The translations under genes were made by a program, and so were the position numbers. The notes under the pieces are model-generated. The model ran no database searches and was not told the origin of the DNA. It saw only the letters and a program-made list of their open reading frames with translations. Positions 15,261-23,546 of a stretch of 64,000 bases of DNA are shown piece after piece. The stretch is from Mycobacteroides chelonae CCUG 47445. GTDB taxonomy: Bacteria > Actinomycetota > Actinomycetes > Mycobacteriales > Mycobacteriaceae. The DNA lies in NCBI RefSeq assembly GCF_001632805.1, contig NZ_CP007220.1:2914001-2978000 (forward strand), given 5' to 3'. The first letter of the stretch is position 1. Every line of letters starts with the position of its first letter.

Positions 15261-16630
15261 CAGCGCACCCTGCCCATCAATCCATGATGCGCCGCCTGCA
15301 CCGCGGCCGCGATCCGATCGGTGTCCACCGTCAGCATCTGCCCGTCCCTGACGACGGGTTGGCCGCCCACCCACGAGCATTTCACCGGTGGTACCTCACC
15401 CAGCACCAATGCGGCCACCGGATCATCGATGCCGCTGTGTCCCAGCGTGCGCAGGTCCCACAGCACCAGGTCGGCGTACTTACCGACCTCGATAGAACCG
15501 ATCTCGTCGGCACGGCCAAGGAGGCGGGCTCCGCCTAACGTCGCCAGCTCCAGCGCGGTACGTGTGCTCAGTGCCGTAGGCCCTCCGACCGCGCGGGCGA
15601 ACAGCAGCGCCTGGTGCGCCTCCTCCAGCAGCCGCCCCGACTCATTGGAAGCAGCGCCGTCCACACCCAGACCCACCGGTACCCCGGCCGCCAGCAGCTC
15701 CCGGGTACGGGCGATACCGGCACCCAGGCGCCCGTTGGACGTCGGGCAATGCGCGATACCGGTCCCCGTGCCTGCCAGCCGGGCGATGGCCGCATCGTCG
15801 AGGTGAATACCGTGCGCGAACCACACATCGGGCCCCAGCCAGCCCAGCTCGTCCATGTAGTCCAAGGGGCTGCAGCCAAACCGCTCGGCACAGTAGTCGG
15901 TTTCATCCTGGGTCTCGGCCAGATGGGTGTGCATCCGGACACCGTGCTCGCGGGCCAACACCGCCGTCTGCCGCAACAGCTCGGCTGTCACCGAGAACGG
16001 CGAGCAGGGGGCCAGCCCGATGCGCACCATCGATCCGGGTGCGGGGTCATGCCAGCGCTCGACGGCCGCGGCGCTGGCCTCCAGGGCGGTGTCGATCGAC
16101 TCCACCAGGTCGTCGGGCGGCAGGCCGCCGGCCGACTGCCCCAGGTCCATCGACCCGCGGGTCGGGTCGAACCGCAGGCCGACCTCCCGCGCCGCCTCGA
16201 TCTCGGCTTCCAGCAGATCGCCTGCGCCCGAGGGAAACACGTAGTGGTGATCGGTGGTGGTGGTGCATCCTGACAACGCCAGCCAGCTCAACGCACCCTG
16301 CGCCGCCACATGCAGACCATCGGCGTCGATACCCGCCCACACCGGATAGAGGGCGCTGAGCCATTGGAAGAGAGTGTGATCGGCGGCAAGCCCGCGGGTG
16401 ATCCACTGATAGAGGTGGTGGTGTGTGTTGACCAGCCCGGGTGTGAGCAGACAGCCACGGCCATCCACACGTTCGATGCCGGGCAGTGCCTGCCACGGGT
16501 TCTGCTGACCGGCGTGCAGTATCGCGGCGATCAGGTTGCCCTCGATGACCACGGTCGCACTGTCGAGCTCACGACCGTCGCGATCCACGGTGGCCACGAA
16601 AACGTTCTCGATCAACGTAATTGGACTCAT
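15260..16630 (-). CDS. 8-oxoguanine deaminase-type amidohydrolase
   Basis: A 456-residue zinc amidohydrolase of the chlorohydrolase/deaminase clade. The metal HxH is in VNTHHHLYQWITRGLA (H70, H72); further ligands lie in VRMHTHLAETQDE and VWFAHGIHLD, and the catalytic Asp is in GVDGAASNES. The 'HHHxYQxxTR' start and 'TTTDHHYVFP' resemble characterised bacterial 8-oxoguanine deaminases more than guanine deaminase, which here is a separate gene. Expected reaction: deamination of 8-oxoguanine (or a related purine such as isoguanine) to urate or xanthine. It is the first gene of the leftward operon with the xanthine dehydrogenase subunits and is divergent from guaD with 62 bp between starts. Substrate by similarity only. 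Confidence 0.85.
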   Translation of the reverse strand: MSPITLIENVFVATVDRDGRELDSATVVIEGNLIAAILHAGQQNPWQALPGIERVDGRGCLLTPGLVNTHHHLYQWITRGLAADHTLFQWLSALYPVWAGIDADGLHVAAQGALSWLALSGCTTTTDHHYVFPSGAGDLLEAEIEAAREVGLRFDPTRGSMDLGQSAGGLPPDDLVESIDTALEASAAAVERWHDPAPGSMVRIGLAPCSPFSVTAELLRQTAVLAREHGVRMHTHLAETQDETDYCAERFGCSPLDYMDELGWLGPDVWFAHGIHLDDAAIARLAGTGTGIAHCPTSNGRLGAGIARTRELLAAGVPVGLGVDGAASNESGRLLEEAHQALLFARAVGGPTALSTRTALELATLGGARLLGRADEIGSIEVGKYADLVLWDLRTLGHSGIDDPVAALVLGEVPPVKCSWVGGQPVVRDGQMLTVDTDRIAAAVQAAHHGLMGRVR

Positions 16631-16692
16631 CGGCGGGACCTGCCGGTGACCCTTGGGCTGCGGACCCGACGTGCGATGTGCACTATGGTGCG

Positions 16693-18102
16693 ATGGACCC
16701 GATTGCCGCCACCGTCTACCGCGGGCATATCTTCCACATCGCGGGCTCCCCCGGTGTCGCCGATGCCGCCGCGCACCTGCAGTCGATCCCCGATGGCGTG
16801 CTGGCGGTCAGCTCCGACGGTGTGATCGCGTACTGCGGCACCTATACCGAACTGCCGCAGGCATATTCCGCGTGGCCGGTGCGCGATCATCGCCCCGGTT
16901 TCCTGCTCCCGGGCTTCGTCGACACCCACATGCACTTCCCGCAGACCTACTGCACCGATTCTTATGGCGGCGGCCAACTGCTGGAGTGGCTGCAGCGCTG
17001 CATCTTTCCGGCAGAGGCCCGTTTGGCCGATCCGGTGCTCGCCCAGCACACCGCCGAAACCTTTTGCCGGCGCCGCATCGCCGTCGGTACCACGGCCGCG
17101 ATGGTGATGGGCTCGGCATTCCCCGACGCGCAGGCCGCCTTGTTCACGGCGACACGCACCGCGGGCCTGCGGATGGTCAGCGGACGCGGCGTGCAGACCA
17201 CCGGGCCCGACAGTGCCGCGCCGCTGCTCACCACCACCGAGCGCGCAATCCAGCTCTGTGCCGACGAAATCGAGCGCTGGCATGGCAGCCCGCTCACCGA
17301 CGTGGCGCTGGTGCCCCGGTTCTCGCTGTCTGTCACGCCCGATACCCTCGCCGCGCTTGGCGAGCTGTACGACGGGGTGCGCGGCAGCGGTGTCTACTTC
17401 CATTCGCACCTCAACGAGAACGCCCGGCCCGGCACCGGTGAGGTGGACGTCACTCTCTCCACGTTCGGGGTGAGCAGCTATCTGGATACCTATGACGGTC
17501 ATTTCCTGCCCGGCTCTCGCAAGGGCGGCTCAACCCTGTTGGGCCGCAGGAGCATCCTGGCGCACGCCGTGCATTGCCAGGATGCCGAACTGGCACGCAT
17601 GGCCGAAACCGGCTCCTCCATAGCGCATTGCCCTACCTCACAACTGTTCCTGGGCTCCGGGACCATGCCGTGGCGCCGGACCGTCGAGAGCGGAGTCACC
17701 ATCGCTCTGGGCACCGATGTGGGCGGTGGCGATGAATGGCTGATGACGCGTGTACTGAACGACTGCTTCAAAGTCCATATGTCCGAACCGGCGTCGGCCG
17801 CGGTGTCCCTGCATCCCGCCGAGCTGTTGTTCACCGCCACCCTTGCCGGGGCCCGCGCGCTGGACCGCGAGGAAACGTTTGGCAACTTGGACGAAGGCAA
17901 GGACGCAGACTTCCTGATCATCGATCCACACCGATGGGAACCGTTAGCCGACACCCTCTTCCGTGGCGTCCGGTCTGACGATGAGCAGTTGGCCACCGAA
18001 CAGCTGCTGTTCCGGCTGCTGATGGGGCTACGCGAACCGGCCATCAGCTCGGTGCGGGTGCGTGGGCGCGACATCACCGGCTACCTCGACCGCGACTGCT
18101 AG
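16693..18102 (+). CDS. guaD: Guanine deaminase
   Basis: A 469-residue zinc-dependent guanine aminohydrolase converting guanine to xanthine. Landmarks: PGFVDTHMHFPQ (H79, H81), QTYCTDSYGGGQLLEWL, YFHSHLNENARPG, SILAHAVHCQDAELARM, SIAHCPTSQLFLGSG and the catalytic Asp in ALGTDVGGGDEWLM. These follow the GuaD order and the length is typical (about 440-470). Start ATG 16693 is chosen because the family begins shortly before the 'GHIFH' strand; the frame extends upstream to 16621 without support and would overlap the divergent deaminase. It supplies xanthine to the neighbouring dehydrogenase. Its stop shares the palindrome CTAG with the convergent uricase stop. Confidence 0.92.
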   Translation: MDPIAATVYRGHIFHIAGSPGVADAAAHLQSIPDGVLAVSSDGVIAYCGTYTELPQAYSAWPVRDHRPGFLLPGFVDTHMHFPQTYCTDSYGGGQLLEWLQRCIFPAEARLADPVLAQHTAETFCRRRIAVGTTAAMVMGSAFPDAQAALFTATRTAGLRMVSGRGVQTTGPDSAAPLLTTTERAIQLCADEIERWHGSPLTDVALVPRFSLSVTPDTLAALGELYDGVRGSGVYFHSHLNENARPGTGEVDVTLSTFGVSSYLDTYDGHFLPGSRKGGSTLLGRRSILAHAVHCQDAELARMAETGSSIAHCPTSQLFLGSGTMPWRRTVESGVTIALGTDVGGGDEWLMTRVLNDCFKVHMSEPASAAVSLHPAELLFTATLAGARALDREETFGNLDEGKDADFLIIDPHRWEPLADTLFRGVRSDDEQLATEQLLFRLLMGLREPAISSVRVRGRDITGYLDRDC

Positions 18103-19007
18103 ACCAGCCAGGCCAGATGCGGGTCCCAGGCCGGCCCGGCCTCCGGAGCGTCGTCGCGGGTCACGATGGCCTGGATGAGCCCGTACGGACGGTCGTCTGC
18201 GTGGAAAACCTCGTTGGGGTTCTCCAGCCCGAACGGTGACAGGTCATACACGAAGTGGTGCTTGTTAGGCGCCGAGAGCCGAACCTCGGCGATCAGCGGA
18301 TACGCCTCCAGGATCGCCTTGCCGATCTCGTACAGCGTCTGCTGCAAGGCCAGCGAATGCACAGTGGCGAAGCGCTCCAGAATGATCCGCTTGACCCCCA
18401 GATACGTCTCATCCCAGTCGACATCGGTACCGACAAAGCGCCATTTGGCCACCAGCGAGGTGGCCATCACCCGGTCACTGGTGGGCTGCAGAATCGTGTA
18501 CTTGTCCTCAAGAAAATCGTGAAACTCCGAACCCGTCGACTTCAGCACAACCAGGTCTTTGAGACCACCGATCACCCAGCTCCGCTGCGCCGCACCCACA
18601 CCGTCGACGGTGATCTCCGCGGTACGCACCTCCTGCCCCTTGCGAACCCAGCTGTGGTCATGCTCGCGCCCGTCGACAACGACTCTCTCCCAGGCATATT
18701 CATCGATCTCAATCCGCGCACCGGTCACCGGTTCGTACTCGTCCACAAAGTGATGCGCCAAGTCCAGGCCGTATCGCTCGATGGTCTCTATGCCCTTCTC
18801 CTTGGCGTAGGCATAGATGGTCTGCTTCTGACTGTCGGTGGGCAGCACCTTGCGCTGATCGCCGTCTGTGTAGGCCGCGGCGAAATCCCCACGCAGCGCG
18901 CTGCCGACGTTGAGGTCCTTGATCTCATGACGCGGGCTGTCGCGATAGATCCTGACTACCCGATTCTCGGCCTTGCCGTACTGATTGCCTCCGAGGACGA
19001 TTGCCAC
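18099..19007 (-). CDS. pucL: Uricase (factor-independent urate hydroxylase)
   Basis: A 302-residue urate oxidase, full family length. Motifs: NQYGKAENRVVRIYRD at the start, the Thr of the catalytic Lys-Thr dyad in VLPTDSQKQTIYAYAKEKG, LDLAHHFVDEYEPVTGARIE, GLKDLVVLKSTGSEFHDFL and SAPNKHHFVYDLSPFGLENP. It oxidises urate to 5-hydroxyisourate with O2, without cofactor; two T-fold domains form the tetramer. It follows the 5-hydroxyisourate hydrolase gene on the same strand after 16 bp, in the operon permease-OHCU fusion, OHCU decarboxylase, HIU hydrolase, uricase. The stop shares CTAG with the convergent guaD gene. Unlike Bacillus PucL it has no OHCU-decarboxylase domain; here that domain is on the permease. 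Confidence 0.95.
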   Translation of the reverse strand: MAIVLGGNQYGKAENRVVRIYRDSPRHEIKDLNVGSALRGDFAAAYTDGDQRKVLPTDSQKQTIYAYAKEKGIETIERYGLDLAHHFVDEYEPVTGARIEIDEYAWERVVVDGREHDHSWVRKGQEVRTAEITVDGVGAAQRSWVIGGLKDLVVLKSTGSEFHDFLEDKYTILQPTSDRVMATSLVAKWRFVGTDVDWDETYLGVKRIILERFATVHSLALQQTLYEIGKAILEAYPLIAEVRLSAPNKHHFVYDLSPFGLENPNEVFHADDRPYGLIQAIVTRDDAPEAGPAWDPHLAWLV

Positions 19008-19023
19008 TGGTGCGTTTCCTTTC

Positions 19024-19347
19024 TCAGCTGCCGCGATAGGTGGAGTAGGCGTACGGGCTCAGCAGCAACGGGACATGCAGATGCCCACCACCGTCCGCCT
19101 GGAAACTGATGATCACTTCCGGGTAGAAACCCTCGATCCCGTTGTCGGTGAACCAGGTGCCGGTGTCGAACACCAACCGGTACCGCCCAGCGGCCAGCAC
19201 CGCACTAGTAAGGTCGGCGATCCTGCCATCGGAATCTGTTGTGCCGTTGGCAAGCTCGGTGCCCGTGCCGTCCAGAAGCGTCACGGGCACGCCCCGCGCC
19301 GGTCGCCCGGATACCGCGTCCAGCACATGGGTACTCAAACCCGTCAC
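19024..19347 (-). CDS. pucM: 5-hydroxyisourate hydrolase (transthyretin-like)
   Basis: A 107-residue transthyretin-like enzyme. It begins TGLSTHVLDAVSGRPARGV and ends PYAYSTYRGS, the C-terminal Tyr-Arg-Gly-Ser tetrapeptide that marks the hydrolase rather than animal transthyretin; the conserved His of 'STHVLD', the Arg and the C-terminal 'HLHVPLLLSP' active-site strand are present. It hydrolyses 5-hydroxyisourate, the uricase product, to OHCU. The start overlaps the OHCU decarboxylase stop by 4 bp, and the stop is 16 bp before uricase, so the three urate-degrading enzymes are made from one transcript. Confidence 0.95.
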   Translation of the reverse strand: MTGLSTHVLDAVSGRPARGVPVTLLDGTGTELANGTTDSDGRIADLTSAVLAAGRYRLVFDTGTWFTDNGIEGFYPEVIISFQADGGGHLHVPLLLSPYAYSTYRGS

Positions 19348-19886
19348 AATCCACCTTCCGTCTCGATCTCATCGGCATGCCTGCCCGCCGGACCCAGCAT
19401 CCGCTCCAGGCGGCTGCGATTGATCTTTCCCAATTCCATTCTCATCACCCGGCGCTCGTGCTGCGGGTCGTTCTTGAGCCGCTCCTGAAGGATCGCCAGT
19501 AGCTCCTCGGCAGGCCTACCATTCGCAAAGACCAGGTACACGTAGCCGAACCGCTCCTCATACTCGGCATTGCATTCCCGCAGACGCTCCAGTACCGCGG
19601 CGTCAGCACCGGTGACTCCCGACTGCTCGCGGCGCGACGCCGCATTATCGGCCCGCTCCCCGATCCGTGGGTGCCCGTCGAGCGCCTCGTCCACATCCGC
19701 GTCGGTCAGCTCGGCCAAAATCAGATCTGCCCGGTGGTACAGCGCGTCCTCATCGCGGAATGGCCGGCCTGCAGCGACCCGCACTGCCCATATCCGCGAC
19801 GCGCAGCACTCGTAGAGCCAGTGGATCGCCTGGCCGTCGCTGAGCTCGTTGAAACTCTCGATCCCCCGCCAATCAACGCGCCGCAT
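19344..19886 (-). CDS. uraD: OHCU decarboxylase (stand-alone, catalytic motif intact)
   Basis: A 180-residue 2-oxo-4-hydroxy-4-carboxy-5-ureidoimidazoline decarboxylase that forms S-allantoin. The catalytic GHPRIGE (H72) and SRREQSGV are present, followed by RLRECNAEYEERFGYVYLVFANGRPAEELLAIL, here cited only as the conserved 'Y..RFG..Y..' helix. Start ATG 19884-19886 overlaps the end of the permease-OHCU fusion by 14 bp; the long upstream extension lies inside that gene and is discarded. Family length is about 165-180, so the protein is complete. It sits between the fusion gene and the 5-hydroxyisourate hydrolase. With it present, the fused second domain upstream need not be catalytic. Confidence 0.92.
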   Translation of the reverse strand: MRRVDWRGIESFNELSDGQAIHWLYECCASRIWAVRVAAGRPFRDEDALYHRADLILAELTDADVDEALDGHPRIGERADNAASRREQSGVTGADAAVLERLRECNAEYEERFGYVYLVFANGRPAEELLAILQERLKNDPQHERRVMRMELGKINRSRLERMLGPAGRHADEIETEGGL

Positions 19887-21825
19887 GGAAGTCCTCGAAG
19901 CGCCCGAAGCGGGCCGTCGTGATGGGGTTGGCGTCGGCCACCAGATCATCGAACCGGTAATTGGCGATCTTGGCGATCTCGATGAGGGCGAACGACCGCT
20001 CGCTGGTCGTGGAGTTCTCCATGCGGCTCCACCCATTGCGCAGCACCCGCTCATAGCGCTCGGTCTCACGCGCGCAGATCACCAGTGGAAAACCGAAATG
20101 CTCGCGATAGGCATTGGCCAGGCTCACCACGTTGTTCAGCTCGCCCTCGTCGAGAGTCTGCAAAATGGTGTGGTCGACGGCCGTCATCTCTCCAGCTTCG
20201 TCCTCGGCGCCCAAATCGGGGAACGATCTGATGAGTTCAAGCTGTTCCTCATCGCTACCGGTGAGCATCGCCTCCTGGAAGGCGCTGCGTAGATCGTGTG
20301 CGTCGGCGAAGGGACGCTGGCGGTAGGCACAATCGACAACCCAGTGCACGTCTTGGACCAGTGCGCCGAAGGTGCGACGGAACTCTTCCAACGTCATCTC
20401 GTTGACCTGTGCGAGCCGGATGGCGCCGCCGCCCGCCACCGCAATACCCCGGCTGCCGGTGTGGAAGAACAACAGATTCAAGGCGATCGCGGTGATAGCG
20501 CCCATGGTGATACCGGTGCTGAACGGGATCTGCAGCAGTCCCGGCACTGCCTGGTCGATTCCCGGCAACGCGGGAACCTGAACCTCACGTCCGCGATCCA
20601 GCACGGTCGACGGGCCCGATGACTGGGAGAACTGTACGTACATCCCCATGGCCAGTGAGGTACTGGCGATGATCAGGTTGCGGTGGTCGTTGAAGTCGAC
20701 CTTGCCGAGTGTCTGGATGCCGACCACAGCCACCGTCGCGAACAGTGTCATCGCGGCCCCGCCCAGCACCGGGGCGGGGATGGACTCCACGACCTTGGCG
20801 GTCTTGGGCAGCACGCCCAACACCATCATGATGACCCCGGCGGCCGCTACTACCCAACGACTCTTGACCCCGGTCAGGCGCACCAGACCGACGTTCTCCG
20901 AGAACGCCGTGTACGGGAAGGAGTTGAAGGTGCCGCCGATCATGGTGGCGATGCCGTCGGCGCGGACGGTGGCCGCGATATCCGCCCCGCGCACCCGCTT
21001 GCCGACGATCTCGGCGGTCGCGAAGACCGCCCCAGTGGATTCGACGGCGGTCACCATCAACACCACGATCAGGGACACCACCGCGATGACGTCGAAACGC
21101 GGTGCGCCGAAGGCGAACGGCGAGGTGAATCCGACCCAGCCCGCCTCGCCCACCCGGGTGAAATCGGTATCACCGGCGAGCCAGGCAATGGCGGTACCGG
21201 CGATCAACCCGAGCAATACCGCGATGGTGCTCCAGAAGCCACGAAAGAACCTCTGCATCAACACGATCAGCACGATGGTGCCCACCGCGTACATCAGCCA
21301 GCGCCCGTTGCCGGGATCGTGCGCGGCCACCGGGCTGTGCGGGTTGCGGACGGCGTCGCCGATGCCCACCGGCAGCAGCGATACCCCGATGATCGTGATG
21401 ACCGAACCGGTCACGATCGGCGGGAAAAAGCGGATGAGGCGGGCGAAGAACGGCGCGATGAGGAAGGTGAAGGCACCCGCGGCGATGACGGCGCCGTAGA
21501 CGGTGAGCAGCCCGACCCGGCCTCCGCCGTGGTCATTGGCGATCTTGATCACCGGGGCCAGGGTGGCGAAGGTAACCCCTTGCAGCAGCGGCAGTCGCAC
21601 ACCGATCTTCCAGAACCCGACCGCCTGCAAAATGGAGGCGATGCCGCAGGTGAACAGGTCGGCGGTGATCAGCATGGTCAGCGCCTCGGCGTCCAGGTCG
21701 ATGGCGCGCGCGATGAGCAGCGGCACCAGCACCGCGCCGGCATAAAACGCGATCACATGTTGAATGCCCAGCGTGACGAGCTTGCCCGCGGACGGCACCT
21801 CATCGACGGGATGGACTCTCCTCAT
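19873..21825 (-). CDS. Purine permease (NCS2) fused to an OHCU-decarboxylase-like domain
   Basis: A 650-residue fusion starting at ATG 21823-21825 behind GGGAGG. Residues about 10-470 are a nucleobase-cation symporter-2 transporter with about 14 membrane helices; landmarks are LGIQHVIAFYAGAVLVPLL, LPLLQGVTFATLAP, FSPFAFGAPRFD-type loop and TFNSFPYTAFSENVGLVRLTG, the last being the substrate-site signature of urate/xanthine permeases. Residues about 490-640 form a second domain like OHCU decarboxylase (MTLEEFRRTFGALVQDVHWV, LANAYREHFGFPLVICARE). Its expected catalytic HPxxG is FPDLG (F535), so the key His is lost. It is the first gene of the urate-degradation operon and overlaps the active decarboxylase. 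Inference: uptake of urate or xanthine with a tethered non-catalytic or scaffold domain. Confidence 0.88.
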   Translation of the reverse strand: MRRVHPVDEVPSAGKLVTLGIQHVIAFYAGAVLVPLLIARAIDLDAEALTMLITADLFTCGIASILQAVGFWKIGVRLPLLQGVTFATLAPVIKIANDHGGGRVGLLTVYGAVIAAGAFTFLIAPFFARLIRFFPPIVTGSVITIIGVSLLPVGIGDAVRNPHSPVAAHDPGNGRWLMYAVGTIVLIVLMQRFFRGFWSTIAVLLGLIAGTAIAWLAGDTDFTRVGEAGWVGFTSPFAFGAPRFDVIAVVSLIVVLMVTAVESTGAVFATAEIVGKRVRGADIAATVRADGIATMIGGTFNSFPYTAFSENVGLVRLTGVKSRWVVAAAGVIMMVLGVLPKTAKVVESIPAPVLGGAAMTLFATVAVVGIQTLGKVDFNDHRNLIIASTSLAMGMYVQFSQSSGPSTVLDRGREVQVPALPGIDQAVPGLLQIPFSTGITMGAITAIALNLLFFHTGSRGIAVAGGGAIRLAQVNEMTLEEFRRTFGALVQDVHWVVDCAYRQRPFADAHDLRSAFQEAMLTGSDEEQLELIRSFPDLGAEDEAGEMTAVDHTILQTLDEGELNNVVSLANAYREHFGFPLVICARETERYERVLRNGWSRMENSTTSERSFALIEIAKIANYRFDDLVADANPITTARFGRFEDFHAAR

Positions 21826-21937
21826 CGCGGAACCTCCCTGGTCTCGGTGCGCACCCGCCGGCCGCGCAAGCGACGCTAGAGCGAGCGTGTTGCGGCCAGG
21901 TTGCCGGGTGTCTATATTTTGCCGACCGGTCAATCCG

Positions 21938-22648
21938 CTACGTATCGACGATCACATCCAATTGCCCTGCGGCAGAGACTATCGCCGACTCCAAGCGGTC
22001 GTGATGCGTGCTCGCCACTGCGAGCAGGGCCTCGGTATCGCGCCTTGCCACCGCTGTGATCATCGCCTCATGGTCGGCATGCAGCTGCAGTTGATCCGAC
22101 GCCGATACCGTCCGCATCACCTGAAACGGCTCGGTCAGATTCCACGTGGCCTCGAACATGTGCAACAGGCGATGCATACCGCAAGGGGTCACCAGGGCGC
22201 GGTGAAAACGCCGGGAATGCAGGTGAAAGGCCCGTGCATCACCCTCGACGGTCGCCTGTTGCAGCAGCTCGTGTTCGGCCAGCGCTCGATCCAGGTCCTC
22301 CGAGGTAGCCAGCGCCGCGGCCTGTGCCAGCGCGGCACGCTCGAGAACGCCTCGGGTGAAATAGATCTCACGAAGTTCCGGCAGCGTGAGCTGAGCCACC
22401 CGGTATCCGCCATTGGCCCGATGATTGACAAGTCCTTCGGCGACAAGGGTCTTGAGTGCTTCCCGCACCGGGATCGGGCTGATCTGGTACGTGTCGGCCA
22501 CCTCGTTGATGGGGATCATCGAGCCCGGCGGCGCGGCACCGTCCAGGATGGCCCGCCGCAGCCCGTCGAGCACACTCGTCTGGTCATGCCCGGACCGATT
22601 GGCGCGCAGCTCGTTGATCAGCCTCCGGTAGCGGAACGTACGTGACAT
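21938..22648 (-). CDS. GntR-family regulator (FadR/FCD type)
   Basis: A 236-residue transcription factor. The N-terminal winged helix (about 20-85) contains PPGSMIPINEVADTYQIS and IPVREALKTLVAEGLVNH, the GntR signature. The C-terminal all-helical FCD domain (about 95-225) has the metal-site histidines in HLHSRRFHRALV and LHADHEAMITAVARRD. It lies between the leftward urate operon and the rightward allantoin racemase gene, so it probably controls this locus; purine-derived ligands such as allantoin, ureidoglycolate or glyoxylate are the obvious candidates. It is transcribed in the same direction as the permease operon, 112 bp upstream of it. Its operator is not identified. Confidence 0.88.
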   Translation of the reverse strand: MSRTFRYRRLINELRANRSGHDQTSVLDGLRRAILDGAAPPGSMIPINEVADTYQISPIPVREALKTLVAEGLVNHRANGGYRVAQLTLPELREIYFTRGVLERAALAQAAALATSEDLDRALAEHELLQQATVEGDARAFHLHSRRFHRALVTPCGMHRLLHMFEATWNLTEPFQVMRTVSASDQLQLHADHEAMITAVARRDTEALLAVASTHHDRLESAIVSAAGQLDVIVDT

Positions 22649-22805
22649 TCGCCCTCCATCGCCGTCGTCTCACACCCGATCTTCGCAGCGCACGCGCCGG
22701 GCCGCCATCGCTGGCGACACAGAGTTAACGCGAACGTTTCATGACGCGGTGCGTTGTGACAACGCCACACCCCGCACCCTACGCGGGCGACGTACCCTGT
22801 GGGCC

Positions 22806-23546
22806 ATGCGGATACGCGTCATCAATCCCAATACCACCGAGGCCATGACGAAGGCCATCGGGGCGGTGGCCGAATCGGCGGCCTGGCCGGGAACCAGCAT
22901 CACCGCCGTCAACCCGGCGATGGGGCCGGTATCGATAGAGAGCCATTACGACGAGGCGTTGAGTGTGCCCGGTGTGCTGGCCGAAATCCGCCGCGCCGAA
23001 ATCGAAGGCGCCGACGGGTATGTACTCGCATGCTTCGGCGATCCCGGCCTCGATGCCGCCCGGGAACTTGCCACCGGCCCGGTGCTCGGTATCGCCGAGG
23101 CCGCCATGCACATGGCCAGTCACCTGGGCCGGGGGTTCAGTGTGGTCACCACGCTGGAACGCACCGCCGGGCGCGCCTGGGATCTGGCCGAACGCTATGG
23201 GATGTCACGTTTCTGCCGGGGCGTGCACGGTTGCGATATCGCGGTGCTGGACTTGGAAACCAATCCCCAGACCAAGGACATTCTCATAGAACTATGCCGC
23301 CGCGCGGCCCGCGACGACGGCAGCGAGGTGATCGTGCTGGGCTGCGCGGGAATGGCCGGGCTGTGCCGGGATATCTCGGCGGAGATCGGACTCCCGGTAA
23401 TCGATGGCGTGGCGGCCGCGGTGAACCTGGTGCAATCGTTGGTGTCGATGGGCCTGCGTAAATCCGGGCACGGCGAGTTCGCCGCACCTCCGGTCAAACC
23501 CTATGCCGGACTATTGGATTCGTTCGGGTCGATACCGGCGGGGTGA
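22806..23546 (+). CDS. Allantoin/hydantoin racemase (Asp/Glu racemase superfamily)
   Basis: A 246-residue racemase. RVINPNTTEAMTKAIG at the N-terminus is the hydantoin/allantoin racemase signature, and the two catalytic cysteines are C76 (VLACFGDPGLDA) and C180 (IVLGCAGMAGLC). It interconverts allantoin enantiomers so that all uricase-pathway product can be used by allantoinase. Start ATG 22806 is preferred; the frame continues to 22749 without a ribosome binding site. It is the only purine gene here read alone rightward, divergent from the GntR regulator (157 bp gap), and its last 46 bp overlap the convergent allantoinase gene. Confidence 0.88.
   Translation: MRIRVINPNTTEAMTKAIGAVAESAAWPGTSITAVNPAMGPVSIESHYDEALSVPGVLAEIRRAEIEGADGYVLACFGDPGLDAARELATGPVLGIAEAAMHMASHLGRGFSVVTTLERTAGRAWDLAERYGMSRFCRGVHGCDIAVLDLETNPQTKDILIELCRRAARDDGSEVIVLGCAGMAGLCRDISAEIGLPVIDGVAAAVNLVQSLVSMGLRKSGHGEFAAPPVKPYAGLLDSFGSIPAG

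Noticed and set aside
20683..21879. 398-codon + frame opposite the purine permease
   Set aside because: Asp/His/Arg-rich shadow frame opposite a clear membrane transporter.
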